DNA of 53,760 bases from Candidatus Woesearchaeota archaeon (GTDB lineage: Archaea > Nanobdellota > Nanobdellia > SCGC-AAA011-G17 > UBA489), in assembly GCA_018655015.1 (NCBI GenBank), contig JABIKK010000008.1, positions 72,791 through 126,550 on the forward strand, written 5' to 3'. Shown piece by piece: positions 7,989 through 17,047 of the stretch (position 1 is its first letter; the number at the start of each line of letters is the position of its first letter). Made by a program: the position numbers and the translations under genes. The notes under the pieces were generated by a model that saw nothing but the letters and a program-made list of their open reading frames with translations, was not told the DNA's origin and searched no databases.

Positions 7989-9692
7989 ATGTATGGGAAA
8001 AGAGGTCAAGGTGCACTAGAGTTCTTAATGACTTATGGTTGGGCATTATTGGTTGTCTTAGTTTCATTAGGTTCTTTAACTTTTTATTTTGGTTATGACA
8101 GTAGTTCTTTTGCAAGTGAAACTTGTTTCTTAGGACCTGGTTTGGGTTGTAGTGATATGATGGTTAATGAAGACTCAATGTCTCTCAATGTCAGAAATAG
8201 TCTTGGAAAGGACATGACTAGCTTTTCTATTTCAAGTGTTAATTGCGGTATTCCGTCTTATAGCCCTAGAGTTGACAATGGTGATGAAGCTTTGTTAATT
8301 TTATCCGAGTGCAGTTTTACTGCAGGAGATTTAATTGATGAATCTCTTGACGTTAGTTATACTTTTTTAAATAGTAATTTGGATCACATTAAAGACGCTT
8401 CTTTAACTGCTGTTGTTGAAAGTGGATATGCACAAAGTTTTGGTGGTGGTTCTGGAGGAGGTGGTTCCGGAGGATATGGTACTGATGGGAATACTACTGC
8501 ATTGTACAAATTTGATGAAGGAACTGAAAACTTTATAGGAGATTCTAGTGGGAATGGTTTAGACGGATTTTTCTTTGATGACACTGTGGCTTTAATGCAT
8601 ATGGATGGTGATAGGGATGATTTGAGTGCTAATAACATTCTATTTTCTTGTACAGATTGTCCTGCTTATATTAATTCAGATGTTAGTGGCCAAGGTCTTT
8701 TGTTTGATGGGGTGAATAATGGCCTCCTTGCAAGTTGGAGTCAAGATTTTGATGACGAGTTAACTTTAGAAGCCTGGTTTAGGTATGATGGTGCTGGTTC
8801 AGGGAATTCAAATAGGATTTTGGAAATTACTGACAGTTCAGGAGGTTCAATTAAAAGTAGTGCTATTGTTGTTGACATTAATAACGACATAAGGGCTTGG
8901 GTTTATTGTGATGGTGCAAGGATAACCACTAAGGTAGAAAATGGTGTTCAGTGGTTGGATGGAGCATGGCATCACATAGTCTATACTCATGGAGGAATTA
9001 GTGGTAAAATTTACATTGATGGAGTTAATCGGGCTCAAACCGATACATCTTGTACGGATATCGAGAACTATGAAAAGTTTTCTGTTGGAATGCTATACCT
9101 AAATGGAGATAATAATTTTAAAGGCGGTATTGATGAACTTTCTGTCTATAAGCGCGCAATTTCAGCCACCGAAGTACAGGAGCACTTTGCTTCAAAGGTT
9201 GCTGAGTTTTCAGGATGGAGTGCAGGAAAATATGGTTCTGCAGTAGAACTTTATGGGGACGCAAATTATATTCAAATTCCTTATTCAACTAATCTTGAGT
9301 TTACAGATCAGTTTACTTTAGAGTTTTGGTTTTATCCTACAAATATGGATCTTGAAGATCAAAGATTGGTCCATAAAAGTGGTAGTTGGGGAGCTTATAC
9401 TCATTTGGGGGGCCTAGTATTTTTTGTTGATACTACCGAAAGTGGCGGCGGCAGAGAAATTATAGTAGAACCACTTTCTTCAGGTAGTTGGTATCATTTT
9501 GCTGGATCTTATGATGGACAAAATATGTTTATGTATGTTGATGGTGTTGAAGTTGATGATTCTCCAAAGGCTCTAGCAGAAAATATTGATACTAGTTCCG
9601 CTAAGTTGTTCATTGGGTCCGACGGGGGCGCAAAGTTTTTCAATGGATTAATTGATGAGATTAGGGTAAGTGATTATGCGAGGTATAATTGA
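7989..9692 (+). CDS. Pilin-like protein with class III signal peptide, Gly-rich linker and LamG domain interrupted by a second LamG domain
   Basis: YGKRGQGALEFLMTYGWALLVVLVSLGSLTFYF; linker SFGGGSGGGGSGGYG; LamG signatures ALYKFDEG..DSSGNGLDG and SWYHFAGSYDGQNMFMYVDGVEVD...FNGLIDEIRVSDYARYN. Confidence 0.8.
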   Translation: MYGKRGQGALEFLMTYGWALLVVLVSLGSLTFYFGYDSSSFASETCFLGPGLGCSDMMVNEDSMSLNVRNSLGKDMTSFSISSVNCGIPSYSPRVDNGDEALLILSECSFTAGDLIDESLDVSYTFLNSNLDHIKDASLTAVVESGYAQSFGGGSGGGGSGGYGTDGNTTALYKFDEGTENFIGDSSGNGLDGFFFDDTVALMHMDGDRDDLSANNILFSCTDCPAYINSDVSGQGLLFDGVNNGLLASWSQDFDDELTLEAWFRYDGAGSGNSNRILEITDSSGGSIKSSAIVVDINNDIRAWVYCDGARITTKVENGVQWLDGAWHHIVYTHGGISGKIYIDGVNRAQTDTSCTDIENYEKFSVGMLYLNGDNNFKGGIDELSVYKRAISATEVQEHFASKVAEFSGWSAGKYGSAVELYGDANYIQIPYSTNLEFTDQFTLEFWFYPTNMDLEDQRLVHKSGSWGAYTHLGGLVFFVDTTESGGGREIIVEPLSSGSWYHFAGSYDGQNMFMYVDGVEVDDSPKALAENIDTSSAKLFIGSDGGAKFFNGLIDEIRVSDYARYN

Positions 9693-11566
9693 TGAATAAA
9701 AGAGGGCAGGCAGCACTAGAGTTCTTAATGACTTATGGGTGGGCTTTAGCTGTAGTACTTGTTTCGTTAGGTTCTTTAGTTTTTTATTTTGGTTTTGATG
9801 GTTCTTCTTTTGCAAGTGAAGCTTGTTTCTTGGGACCTGGTTTAGGTTGTAGTGATATGGTTGTTGATGAAGGTTCTATATCGATGAATGTTAGAAATAG
9901 TCTTGGTAAGGATATAATTAGTTTTTCTGTTTCAAGTGATAGTTGTACTTCTACTTCGGATCACCCAAGAGTAAATAATGGGGATGAAGTTCTTTTATTT
10001 TTGTCTGGTTGCAGTTTTACTGCAGGAGATTTAATTGAGGAATCTCTTGATATTAGTTATACTTTTTTAGATAGTAATTTAGATCACATTAAAGATACTT
10101 TTCTAACTGCGGTTGTTGAAGGGGGAAGTTCCCAAAGTTTTGGTGGAGGTTCTGGTGGAAATGGTTATGGTTCTGATGGTAATACTATTGCATTGTATAA
10201 ATTTGATGAAGGAAATGGTGAGATTATAATGGATGAAAGTAGTAATAATTTGGATGGAACTTTTATTACTTTAGGAGAATTGGTTGATAATGGCGATGCT
10301 GAGACTGGAACAACTTTTAATTTTGATAATTTTGAAGGGGTTCGTTCAAGTGGTTGTAGTGTTGGGACTTATTGTTTCTATCGTGGATCCAAACCTTATA
10401 ATGTTATGAGTGAGGAATTTATTGAGATTGATATGTCTAAGGAATATACTCTAAGGGGGAGGTTTAAATCAACAGGAATAGGGAAGAGTTTAGTTTATTT
10501 TGGGTATGCTCCTTTTGATGAAAACTATGTACAAATTAGATCACAAGAAGTTAATCCATATATGCCTGCAGTTGAAACAACACTTTATGAACCTATAGAA
10601 TCTACAGATAAAATAATAAAAATAACTGACGGTACTGGGTGGGCTATAGGGTCCTCCAAGTTCATTGTATTTAATATACAGAATGGCTATGCAGATTTAC
10701 CTAATAGGGATATTAGCGAGGGGAATATAGTTCGTGTTGAAGACATGAGGCCGGCTCAACCTTATTGGGAAGTTGAATTTAAAGAAGTGGTTGGTGTTGG
10801 GCGTTCTGCGGGTACTAGTATAAGAGAGCATTTTAGCGGAGGAACTTATATGTATGAGGCTGGAAATGAAGAATATATCCCTAGTTCTTGGGAAGGCCAT
10901 ACTGGCACAACAAGTGGTGAACACACTACTGGTATTGGATTTGATAAATGGTGGCCAGGAACAAAATATGCGAAGGTATTATTTTTGCTAAATTTTCAAC
11001 AAAATGAGTTGGGGGATGATTATAGCGTTGACGTTGACGATATTTCCATGGTGAGTGATCCTGTAACATTCACTGATAAATGGGTTCCTGGTAAGTTCGG
11101 AACTACAATAGAGTTTAATGGGGTTGATGATCACGTGGAAATTCCTTATACTTCTGTTCTTGATGTTAATGATGAGTTTACAATTGAACATTGGATATAT
11201 CCAACTATTTTCTCTCCAGGGAATAGTAGGATTGTACAAAAAACAGGTTCTTGGGGAACTTTTACAAATGAACCTGGAGCAATCGTGTTTTATGGGGATA
11301 CTTCTGAAAGTGGAATGGTTGGTTCGGGATGGAAATCAATTTCAAACATACTTCCAAACACAGATCAATGGTATCATATAACTGGAGTTTATACTGGTGG
11401 AGAAATGAAACTTTTTGTAGATGGTGCACTTGTAGATTCTAGAACTCAATTGGGGGATGTGGATATCTCACAAAGTAATTTATTTATTGGTTCTGATGCA
11501 GGGAATAGTGATTTTTTTAATGGATTAATTGATGAAGTTAAAATAAGTGATTATGCAAGGTACTAG
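9692..11566 (+). CDS. Pilin-like protein with class III signal peptide and LamG domain interrupted by a CBM-like beta-sandwich domain
   Basis: NKRGQAALEFLMTYGWALAVVLVSLGSL; ALYKFDEGNGEIIMDESSNNLDGTF ... KFGTTIEFNGVDDHVEIPY ... FFNGLIDEVKISDYARY; ATG at 9692 overlaps the TGA (9690-9692) of the previous gene. Confidence 0.8.
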   Translation: MNKRGQAALEFLMTYGWALAVVLVSLGSLVFYFGFDGSSFASEACFLGPGLGCSDMVVDEGSISMNVRNSLGKDIISFSVSSDSCTSTSDHPRVNNGDEVLLFLSGCSFTAGDLIEESLDISYTFLDSNLDHIKDTFLTAVVEGGSSQSFGGGSGGNGYGSDGNTIALYKFDEGNGEIIMDESSNNLDGTFITLGELVDNGDAETGTTFNFDNFEGVRSSGCSVGTYCFYRGSKPYNVMSEEFIEIDMSKEYTLRGRFKSTGIGKSLVYFGYAPFDENYVQIRSQEVNPYMPAVETTLYEPIESTDKIIKITDGTGWAIGSSKFIVFNIQNGYADLPNRDISEGNIVRVEDMRPAQPYWEVEFKEVVGVGRSAGTSIREHFSGGTYMYEAGNEEYIPSSWEGHTGTTSGEHTTGIGFDKWWPGTKYAKVLFLLNFQQNELGDDYSVDVDDISMVSDPVTFTDKWVPGKFGTTIEFNGVDDHVEIPYTSVLDVNDEFTIEHWIYPTIFSPGNSRIVQKTGSWGTFTNEPGAIVFYGDTSESGMVGSGWKSISNILPNTDQWYHITGVYTGGEMKLFVDGALVDSRTQLGDVDISQSNLFIGSDAGNSDFFNGLIDEVKISDYARY

Positions 11567-11567
11567 G

Positions 11568-11801
11568 ATGGACAAACTAATTCCTGTTAAGGTTAAGAAA
11601 ACTGGTTGTAAAAAAACTGAAATTATTTCTGAGAATGGAGTTGTTGAGCTAAATGTCAAAGGTAAGCCTGAAAATGGTGGAGCTAATTTAGAGATAATTA
11701 AATTTTTTTCAAGAAAATATAAGTGTAATGCTCGGATTATTAGAGGTTTGAAGTCTAAAATAAAAGTTGTTAAGTTATTACTTTTTAGTAGTAAGACTTA
11801 A
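11568..11801 (+). CDS. DUF167 / YggU family protein
   Basis: MDKLIPVKVKKTGCKKTEI..ELNVKGKPENGGANLEIIKFFSRK.. GxANxxlixxl core of DUF167; ATG at 11568. Confidence 0.8.
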   Translation: MDKLIPVKVKKTGCKKTEIISENGVVELNVKGKPENGGANLEIIKFFSRKYKCNARIIRGLKSKIKVVKLLLFSSKT

Positions 11802-11825
11802 ATATAATCAGTTTTGAGAGATTAT

Positions 11826-12467
11826 ATGCCTCAAAGAATTATTCCTAGAAAAGGGCTTTTATTGAAAGCTACACGCTCTAATAAGAGATTTCTTAGTGCT
11901 ATGGATCATGGAATTAGTGAAACTTCTCTGAAAGATATTTATCCTGTTCTTGATTTGGATGAGGTCCTGGCTTTTGAAGCAGCTTCTTGGTCAAAGAGAA
12001 ACAGAGGAGATTTTGGAGATTTTGAAGGCAATTTTCATGATATGTTTTATAGGGTTACAAAGGAGGGATTAGATTGGTTAGATGAAATAAGATCTACCGA
12101 TTTTTCTCTTTCTGATAAAGATCAGTATCAACAAGGAAGGTTAAATCCATTCCATGGAGAAGATTTAAGGGATAGATTAAGAATGTTTGATGAAGAATCT
12201 ATAGCGCCATTAACAGAAAGATTACAAACTGGCACCTTTGAGTATGTTAGTGAAGCTCAACATGGGTGGATTAGGAGACATAGAAGTGCAGGGAACAAAC
12301 CTCTTAAAATTATGGGTGGGCAAATGCCTGCTAGGTTTAGTGGTGCTAATCCTAAAAGGATTACTGGGGCTTATGCATCTCATTCTGCCGAAATTTTAAG
12401 AAAATATCCTACCGAACATGTTTCTTTTATTCCAAAAGAAACTCTTGTTGAACAAAGACTTTTTTAA
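11826..12467 (+). CDS. Hypothetical protein
   Basis: Long ORF; likely ATG at 11826 (MPQRIIPRKG...). No family recognised. Confidence 0.6.
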   Translation: MPQRIIPRKGLLLKATRSNKRFLSAMDHGISETSLKDIYPVLDLDEVLAFEAASWSKRNRGDFGDFEGNFHDMFYRVTKEGLDWLDEIRSTDFSLSDKDQYQQGRLNPFHGEDLRDRLRMFDEESIAPLTERLQTGTFEYVSEAQHGWIRRHRSAGNKPLKIMGGQMPARFSGANPKRITGAYASHSAEILRKYPTEHVSFIPKETLVEQRLF

Positions 12468-12504
12468 CTAAACTTTTATAATCTGCTTTTTAGATTATAT
12501 TTGG

Positions 12505-13140
12505 ATGGATGAAAAGACTAGGATTAAGAAAATTATTTCTTTGATGGATAAGGAGTATCCCGAAAAGAAGTCTTCTTTGAAATATGTAAATCCATTACAA
12601 ATGTTAGTTTCTACAATATTATCTGCTCAGTGTACTGATGCTAGGGTGAACATTGTTACAAAGAAATTGTTTAAGGATTTTAAGACGGCTAGAGATTATG
12701 CTGACGTAGATGTTAAAGTTTTAGAGCAGTATGTTAAATCAACTGGATTTTATAGAAACAAGGCTAAAAATATTAAGAAAACTGGTAAAATGCTTGTTGA
12801 AGAATTTAATGGTAAAGTCCCTAAAGAGATGGAAGATATGTTAAAGTTAGCAGGGGTTGGGCGAAAAACTGCTAATGTTGTACTGAATCATGCTCACGGG
12901 AAGGTTGAAGGTATTGCAGTTGATACACATGTTAAAAGAATAAGTTTTAGATTAGGTTTAACTAAAAGTAAGAATCCAATTATTATTGAAAGAGATTTGA
13001 TGGGAATTTTAAAGAAAAAAGATTGGAAACATTTCAATATTATGGGTGTTGATCATGGAAGGGCCATATGTAAGTCTCAGAAACCTCGTTGTAATAAATG
13101 CTTATTGAATAAAGTTTGTCCTAAGAATGGTGTTAACTAG
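12505..13140 (+). CDS. nth: Endonuclease III (HhH-GPD DNA glycosylase)
   Basis: STILSAQCTDARVN, LAGVGRKTANVVLN, VDTHVKR, C-x6-C-x2-C-x5-C iron-sulfur motif (CKSQKPRCNKCLLNKVC). Confidence 0.95.
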   Translation: MDEKTRIKKIISLMDKEYPEKKSSLKYVNPLQMLVSTILSAQCTDARVNIVTKKLFKDFKTARDYADVDVKVLEQYVKSTGFYRNKAKNIKKTGKMLVEEFNGKVPKEMEDMLKLAGVGRKTANVVLNHAHGKVEGIAVDTHVKRISFRLGLTKSKNPIIIERDLMGILKKKDWKHFNIMGVDHGRAICKSQKPRCNKCLLNKVCPKNGVN

Positions 13141-13693
13141 CTGTTGGTTTTTTCGTTCCAGGTAACATTTCTTTTTTTAGTGACATTGCACTCTTTAAAG
13201 ATGATTCTAAGATATCTCCTTTTTCAGGATCTATTTTAGCATTAAACATGTTTAGACTTCCCGTCATGAATGTTAAGTTCCAAATTGGTTTGTCTAGTTC
13301 TTTATTATGTTGTAAAATTAAAATGGTTTTAGTTGGTTTTTCTCCCGGATGTTTTTCTTTAAGAAATTCTTTTGCACGATCCATTGTTTCCTTGTCATTT
13401 AATTTGATATTGTTTAATTCTAATTCTTTTACTTTTTCTGCATCATGTTTGAAAACTTTAGATTCTGCTTCTTTTAGTTTGCATTTTTTCCTCTTATCTG
13501 CAGGTAGCTCAAAAGAAGTCATTGTGTCTTCTTTAGGATTGTAATAGTCTATTTGCCATAGGTTGTCATCTGAGGAATCTTTATCTAGGATACAGAAGAA
13601 ATCTGATAGGTAGGATTCTTCATGAGTTTCAAGCCATTCCTTGAATTCTTTGGAATCTTTTAGTCTTTGTAAGTCGTTTTTTGGATCTATCAT
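13133..13693 (-). CDS. Hypothetical protein, 4-nt overlap with thrS
   Basis: 186 aa ORF; start overlaps thrS stop (ATGA). Confidence 0.65.
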   Translation of the reverse strand: MIDPKNDLQRLKDSKEFKEWLETHEESYLSDFFCILDKDSSDDNLWQIDYYNPKEDTMTSFELPADKRKKCKLKEAESKVFKHDAEKVKELELNNIKLNDKETMDRAKEFLKEKHPGEKPTKTILILQHNKELDKPIWNLTFMTGSLNMFNAKIDPEKGDILESSLKSAMSLKKEMLPGTKKPTAS

Positions 13694-15426
13694 CTGCTTT
13701 TAGTTTCTATTTCTTTGTTTAAATCTTTTATGAAATCATTAAGTTTTACATCGAACTTTACTTTTCCATCCCTTGTTCTAATTGCTAGAGATTTTTTATC
13801 TACTTCTTTATCTCCGATTGTTACCATGTAGTTTACTTTAGCTACTTGCGCTTCTCTTACTTTTTTACTTATTGAATGTGATTTTGTGTCTAAATCCACT
13901 CTAAATCCAGCTTCTTTTAGTTTTTCATATATTTCTTTAGCGTAATTATTGCTTCTATCTGTTACGGTTAAAACTCTTACTTGTTCTGGACTAAGCCATA
14001 GTGGGAATTTTCCAGCATAATGCTCTATTAGGAATGCAATGAATCTTTCATGGACAGATAAAGGTGCTCTATGTATTACGAATACGTCTGAATTTTCTTT
14101 ATTTTCTTTTTCAGTGTATTTTAGGTCGAATTTTGTTTTAGCTGCGAAATCCAATTGTATTGTAGACATGGTTTCTTCTCTTCCAAGGACTGTTTTGAAT
14201 TGAACATCTATTTTAGGCCCATAGAATGCAGCTTCGCCTTCTGCTTCAACGAAGTTAAGCTTTAGTTTTTTTAGTAACTTTCTTAGTATGTCTTGGGTGT
14301 GCTCCCAATTCTTTGGTTCATCAATGTATTTTTCTTTATTTTTTGGATCCCACAGTGATAATCTGAAGTAGTGATCTTTGAATCCAAAAGTGTCGAAGTA
14401 GAATTTTATTAATTCTAGTACTCCTTTGATTTCATCTTCAATTTGAGCTTTAGTACAGTAAATATGTGCATCATTCATAGATAGCATTCTAACTCTGAGT
14501 AGTCCTGCTAAGGCTCCAGATAGTTCATTCCTATAACAAGTTCCGTATTCTGCAATTCTTAGAGGCAATTCTTTGTAACTTCTTGGTTCATGATTGTAAA
14601 TTAAATGGTGGTGTGGACAGTTCATTCCCTTTAGATAGTAAGTTCCATCGTCCATTTTCATTGGGGGGTACATGTCTTCTTTGAAGTAAGGTAAGTGTCC
14701 TGATTGTAAATATAATTCTTTTTTTGCCAAATGTGGTGTTGAGACTCTTACGTATCCTGCTTTTTTCTCTGTTTCAATTGCGAAATTTTCTATTTCTCTT
14801 TTTATTATTTCTCCTTTTGGTAGCCATAATGGTAAACCTTTTCCAACTAGGTTTGAAAATGTAAATAGTTTCATTTCTTTTCCTATTTTTTTATGATCTC
14901 TTTTTTTTGCTTCTTCTAATAATTGTAAATGTTCTTTCAGTTCTTTTTCTGTGTTGAAAACTATTCCATAGATCCTAGTAAGCATTTTATTTTTTGAGTT
15001 GCCTCTCCAATAGGCTCCAGCAATACTCATTAATTTGAAATGTCTAACTTCTTTTGTTGATTTTACATGTGGGCCTTCACATAAATCTGTAAAGTTTCCA
15101 TGGGAGTAGAATGTAATCTTTCCTTCTATGTCTTTTAGTAGTTCTAGTTTGTAAGGTTCGCTTTTTAGAAGTTGTTTTGCTTCTGCTTTTGAAATTTCTT
15201 TAACTGAGAATTCTAAGTTTTTCTCTGCGATTTGCCGCATTTTTTTCTCAATTTTTTTAAGGTCTTCATCTGAAATGTCTAAGTTATCAAAGTCGTAATA
15301 AAACCCTTCATCTATGGGTGGACCTATTGCTACCTTGACTTTTGGAAATAATTCCTTTACTGCGGAAGCCATTAAATGAGAAGTACTGTGCTTCAATGCA
15401 TAGTCTTTTGTCATCTCTTTCTTCAT
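13690..15426 (-). CDS. thrS: Threonyl-tRNA synthetase, bacterial type, lacking the N-terminal TGS domain
   Basis: Editing domain motif HSTSH...; KGMNCPHHHLIY, YGTCYRNELSGALAGLLRVR, C-terminal anticodon-binding domain. Confidence 0.95.
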   Translation of the reverse strand: MKKEMTKDYALKHSTSHLMASAVKELFPKVKVAIGPPIDEGFYYDFDNLDISDEDLKKIEKKMRQIAEKNLEFSVKEISKAEAKQLLKSEPYKLELLKDIEGKITFYSHGNFTDLCEGPHVKSTKEVRHFKLMSIAGAYWRGNSKNKMLTRIYGIVFNTEKELKEHLQLLEEAKKRDHKKIGKEMKLFTFSNLVGKGLPLWLPKGEIIKREIENFAIETEKKAGYVRVSTPHLAKKELYLQSGHLPYFKEDMYPPMKMDDGTYYLKGMNCPHHHLIYNHEPRSYKELPLRIAEYGTCYRNELSGALAGLLRVRMLSMNDAHIYCTKAQIEDEIKGVLELIKFYFDTFGFKDHYFRLSLWDPKNKEKYIDEPKNWEHTQDILRKLLKKLKLNFVEAEGEAAFYGPKIDVQFKTVLGREETMSTIQLDFAAKTKFDLKYTEKENKENSDVFVIHRAPLSVHERFIAFLIEHYAGKFPLWLSPEQVRVLTVTDRSNNYAKEIYEKLKEAGFRVDLDTKSHSISKKVREAQVAKVNYMVTIGDKEVDKKSLAIRTRDGKVKFDVKLNDFIKDLNKEIETKSR

Positions 15427-15479
15427 GTGTAATTCTATTAGAATTCTATTTAAATATGTTATGGGATTAGAATATGCAA

Positions 15480-16544
15480 CTATTTCAACTTGTATGCTTC
15501 TTTTATTTCTGATTTCATCAATTTAGCTTTGGTTTCTACTTTTGGGAAATCTCCCTTTAAATCTCTTGGATTTACAGTGTAGGAGAAGAATGTTGCGAAA
15601 TCTTCTGAATGGAAGGATCCATCTGTAGAATAAGGGTGTTCATTTACTCCTTCTGCTAGCCCTTCAAAGGTTGATCTATCTTCCCCTGAAGATCTAGAAA
15701 TATAAATTTCAAGAAGATCTTTTGTTGCTCCAAGAGTGTCTGCAAGTCTTGGGTGGTTTGAAACAAATCCTTCGTTTAAAATTCCATTTGTGTAAAACTT
15801 TGTTTTAGCTATCTCTAAGGTTGCACCTAATAGCTTTTCTAATGCTGAAAATTTAGCGAATGTATCTGATCCCGCTGAAGAGTATGTTGATATCAATGAA
15901 TTCCTACGTGAGGGCGTAATTTTATTATATTCTGCTTCTAATCCTGAGTATAATTGTTGGTTACTAAACACTGCATGCCCAATTTCATGCCCAATTACTC
16001 CTTCAAAAGTTTCTCCTTTTTTTGCAAGACTTTCAGATGGAATTGTTGTTGGAATGTTAACTGTTAATACATTGTAGGCCCCACTTTTTAGCCCACTCAT
16101 GAGTTCATCACCAGGTTTTAATGCAGCCATTAACTCTTCCCTTGGAATATTTTCTCCTGCCTCCAATCTTCTTTGTATCTCGTCAAGTTTTGAGACTGCC
16201 TTTCTTGCAGTTATGTGAGTAGCTTCAACATCAGAAGGTGAAGTAAATCCTAAACATCCTATCTTTTGGAGGGTATCATTTGAGACTCCTCTTATTCGCA
16301 TATTTAATTGAGGTAATAATCCCGGGTAGATTGATTCGGTTTTTTCTAATGTGTTTTTGAGTGCACCTAAAACTTTTGGTGAAAAATTTCCCACTACATC
16401 TACATTGTAAGTTCCTTCAATTTGAGCAATAATTTGTTCTGGACTAAGCTGTGGAATTGAAGGTTCATCGCTACAGCTTGGGGCTATACTACATGCTAGG
16501 ACTAATGGTGCAAGTGATCTTTTAGCTAAATTTCTAAGGTTCAT
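15480..16544 (-). CDS. Putative secreted/lipoprotein zinc metallopeptidase (HExxH)
   Basis: HEIGHAVF active-site motif; N-terminal lipobox-like LVLAC; downstream SEDFATFF candidate third ligand. Confidence 0.6.
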   Translation of the reverse strand: MNLRNLAKRSLAPLVLACSIAPSCSDEPSIPQLSPEQIIAQIEGTYNVDVVGNFSPKVLGALKNTLEKTESIYPGLLPQLNMRIRGVSNDTLQKIGCLGFTSPSDVEATHITARKAVSKLDEIQRRLEAGENIPREELMAALKPGDELMSGLKSGAYNVLTVNIPTTIPSESLAKKGETFEGVIGHEIGHAVFSNQQLYSGLEAEYNKITPSRRNSLISTYSSAGSDTFAKFSALEKLLGATLEIAKTKFYTNGILNEGFVSNHPRLADTLGATKDLLEIYISRSSGEDRSTFEGLAEGVNEHPYSTDGSFHSEDFATFFSYTVNPRDLKGDFPKVETKAKLMKSEIKEAYKLK

Positions 16545-16645
16545 TGAGTTAGCCTATCTAAATTCCCTTTTAAAGGTTCCTAATATTACTATTCTATGGT
16601 AGTTACAAAGGAAAGGTTTATATATTAAATTTAGTTCTTGAAATT

Positions 16646-17047
16646 ATGAAAAAAGGCTTAATTTTAATTGGACTTTTAGCAATATTTGCACTTTTTAGTA
16701 CAATGGATGTTAGTGCTTATATGGGCTGGGAAACTTGGCCTGCTTACGGAACTTCTAACTATCATAGGTACGGAAGTTATAGTAATTCTGGACCTTCTTA
16801 CGGTTATGGATATGGTGGTTACTATGGAAGTTATGGTGGATATGGAAGATGTCCTGGATACTTCGGTTCATATAATAGATGTGGAACTAATGCTTATGCA
16901 GTTTCAAACTCATATCATAAAAGTGGAGATTTAACTTCATTATCAAGAAGTAATTTAGAAAGTACTTATGGTTTAGTTAGCAATAATCCTTATGCTTATG
17001 GATTAGCTTCTAATACAAATGATTATAGGGCATGGGAAAGAAATTAG
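16646..17047 (+). CDS. Small secreted Gly/Tyr/Ser-rich protein
   Basis: Signal peptide MKKGLILIGLLAIFALFSTMDVSA; YGYGYGGYYGSYGGYGRCPGYFGSYNRCG low complexity. Confidence 0.7.
   Translation: MKKGLILIGLLAIFALFSTMDVSAYMGWETWPAYGTSNYHRYGSYSNSGPSYGYGYGGYYGSYGGYGRCPGYFGSYNRCGTNAYAVSNSYHKSGDLTSLSRSNLESTYGLVSNNPYAYGLASNTNDYRAWERN

Noticed and set aside
6724-11566. Pilin repeats as a transposon or integron-like cassette array
   Set aside because: No transposase/integrase, no terminal inverted repeats or att-like sites; tandem duplication of a coding module explains the repeats.
14890-14910. Second homopolymer frameshift in thrS (T8 run)
   Set aside because: The ThrRS frame continues intact through the run.
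16780-16870. Short tandem repeat or CRISPR-like array
   Set aside because: The repetition is codon-level (TAT GGT/GGA) encoding YG-rich protein, with no spacer structure.
16686-16934. Out-of-frame ORF 16686-16934 (MHFLVQWMLVL...)
   Set aside because: Low-complexity shadow frame of the Gly/Tyr-rich secreted protein gene.
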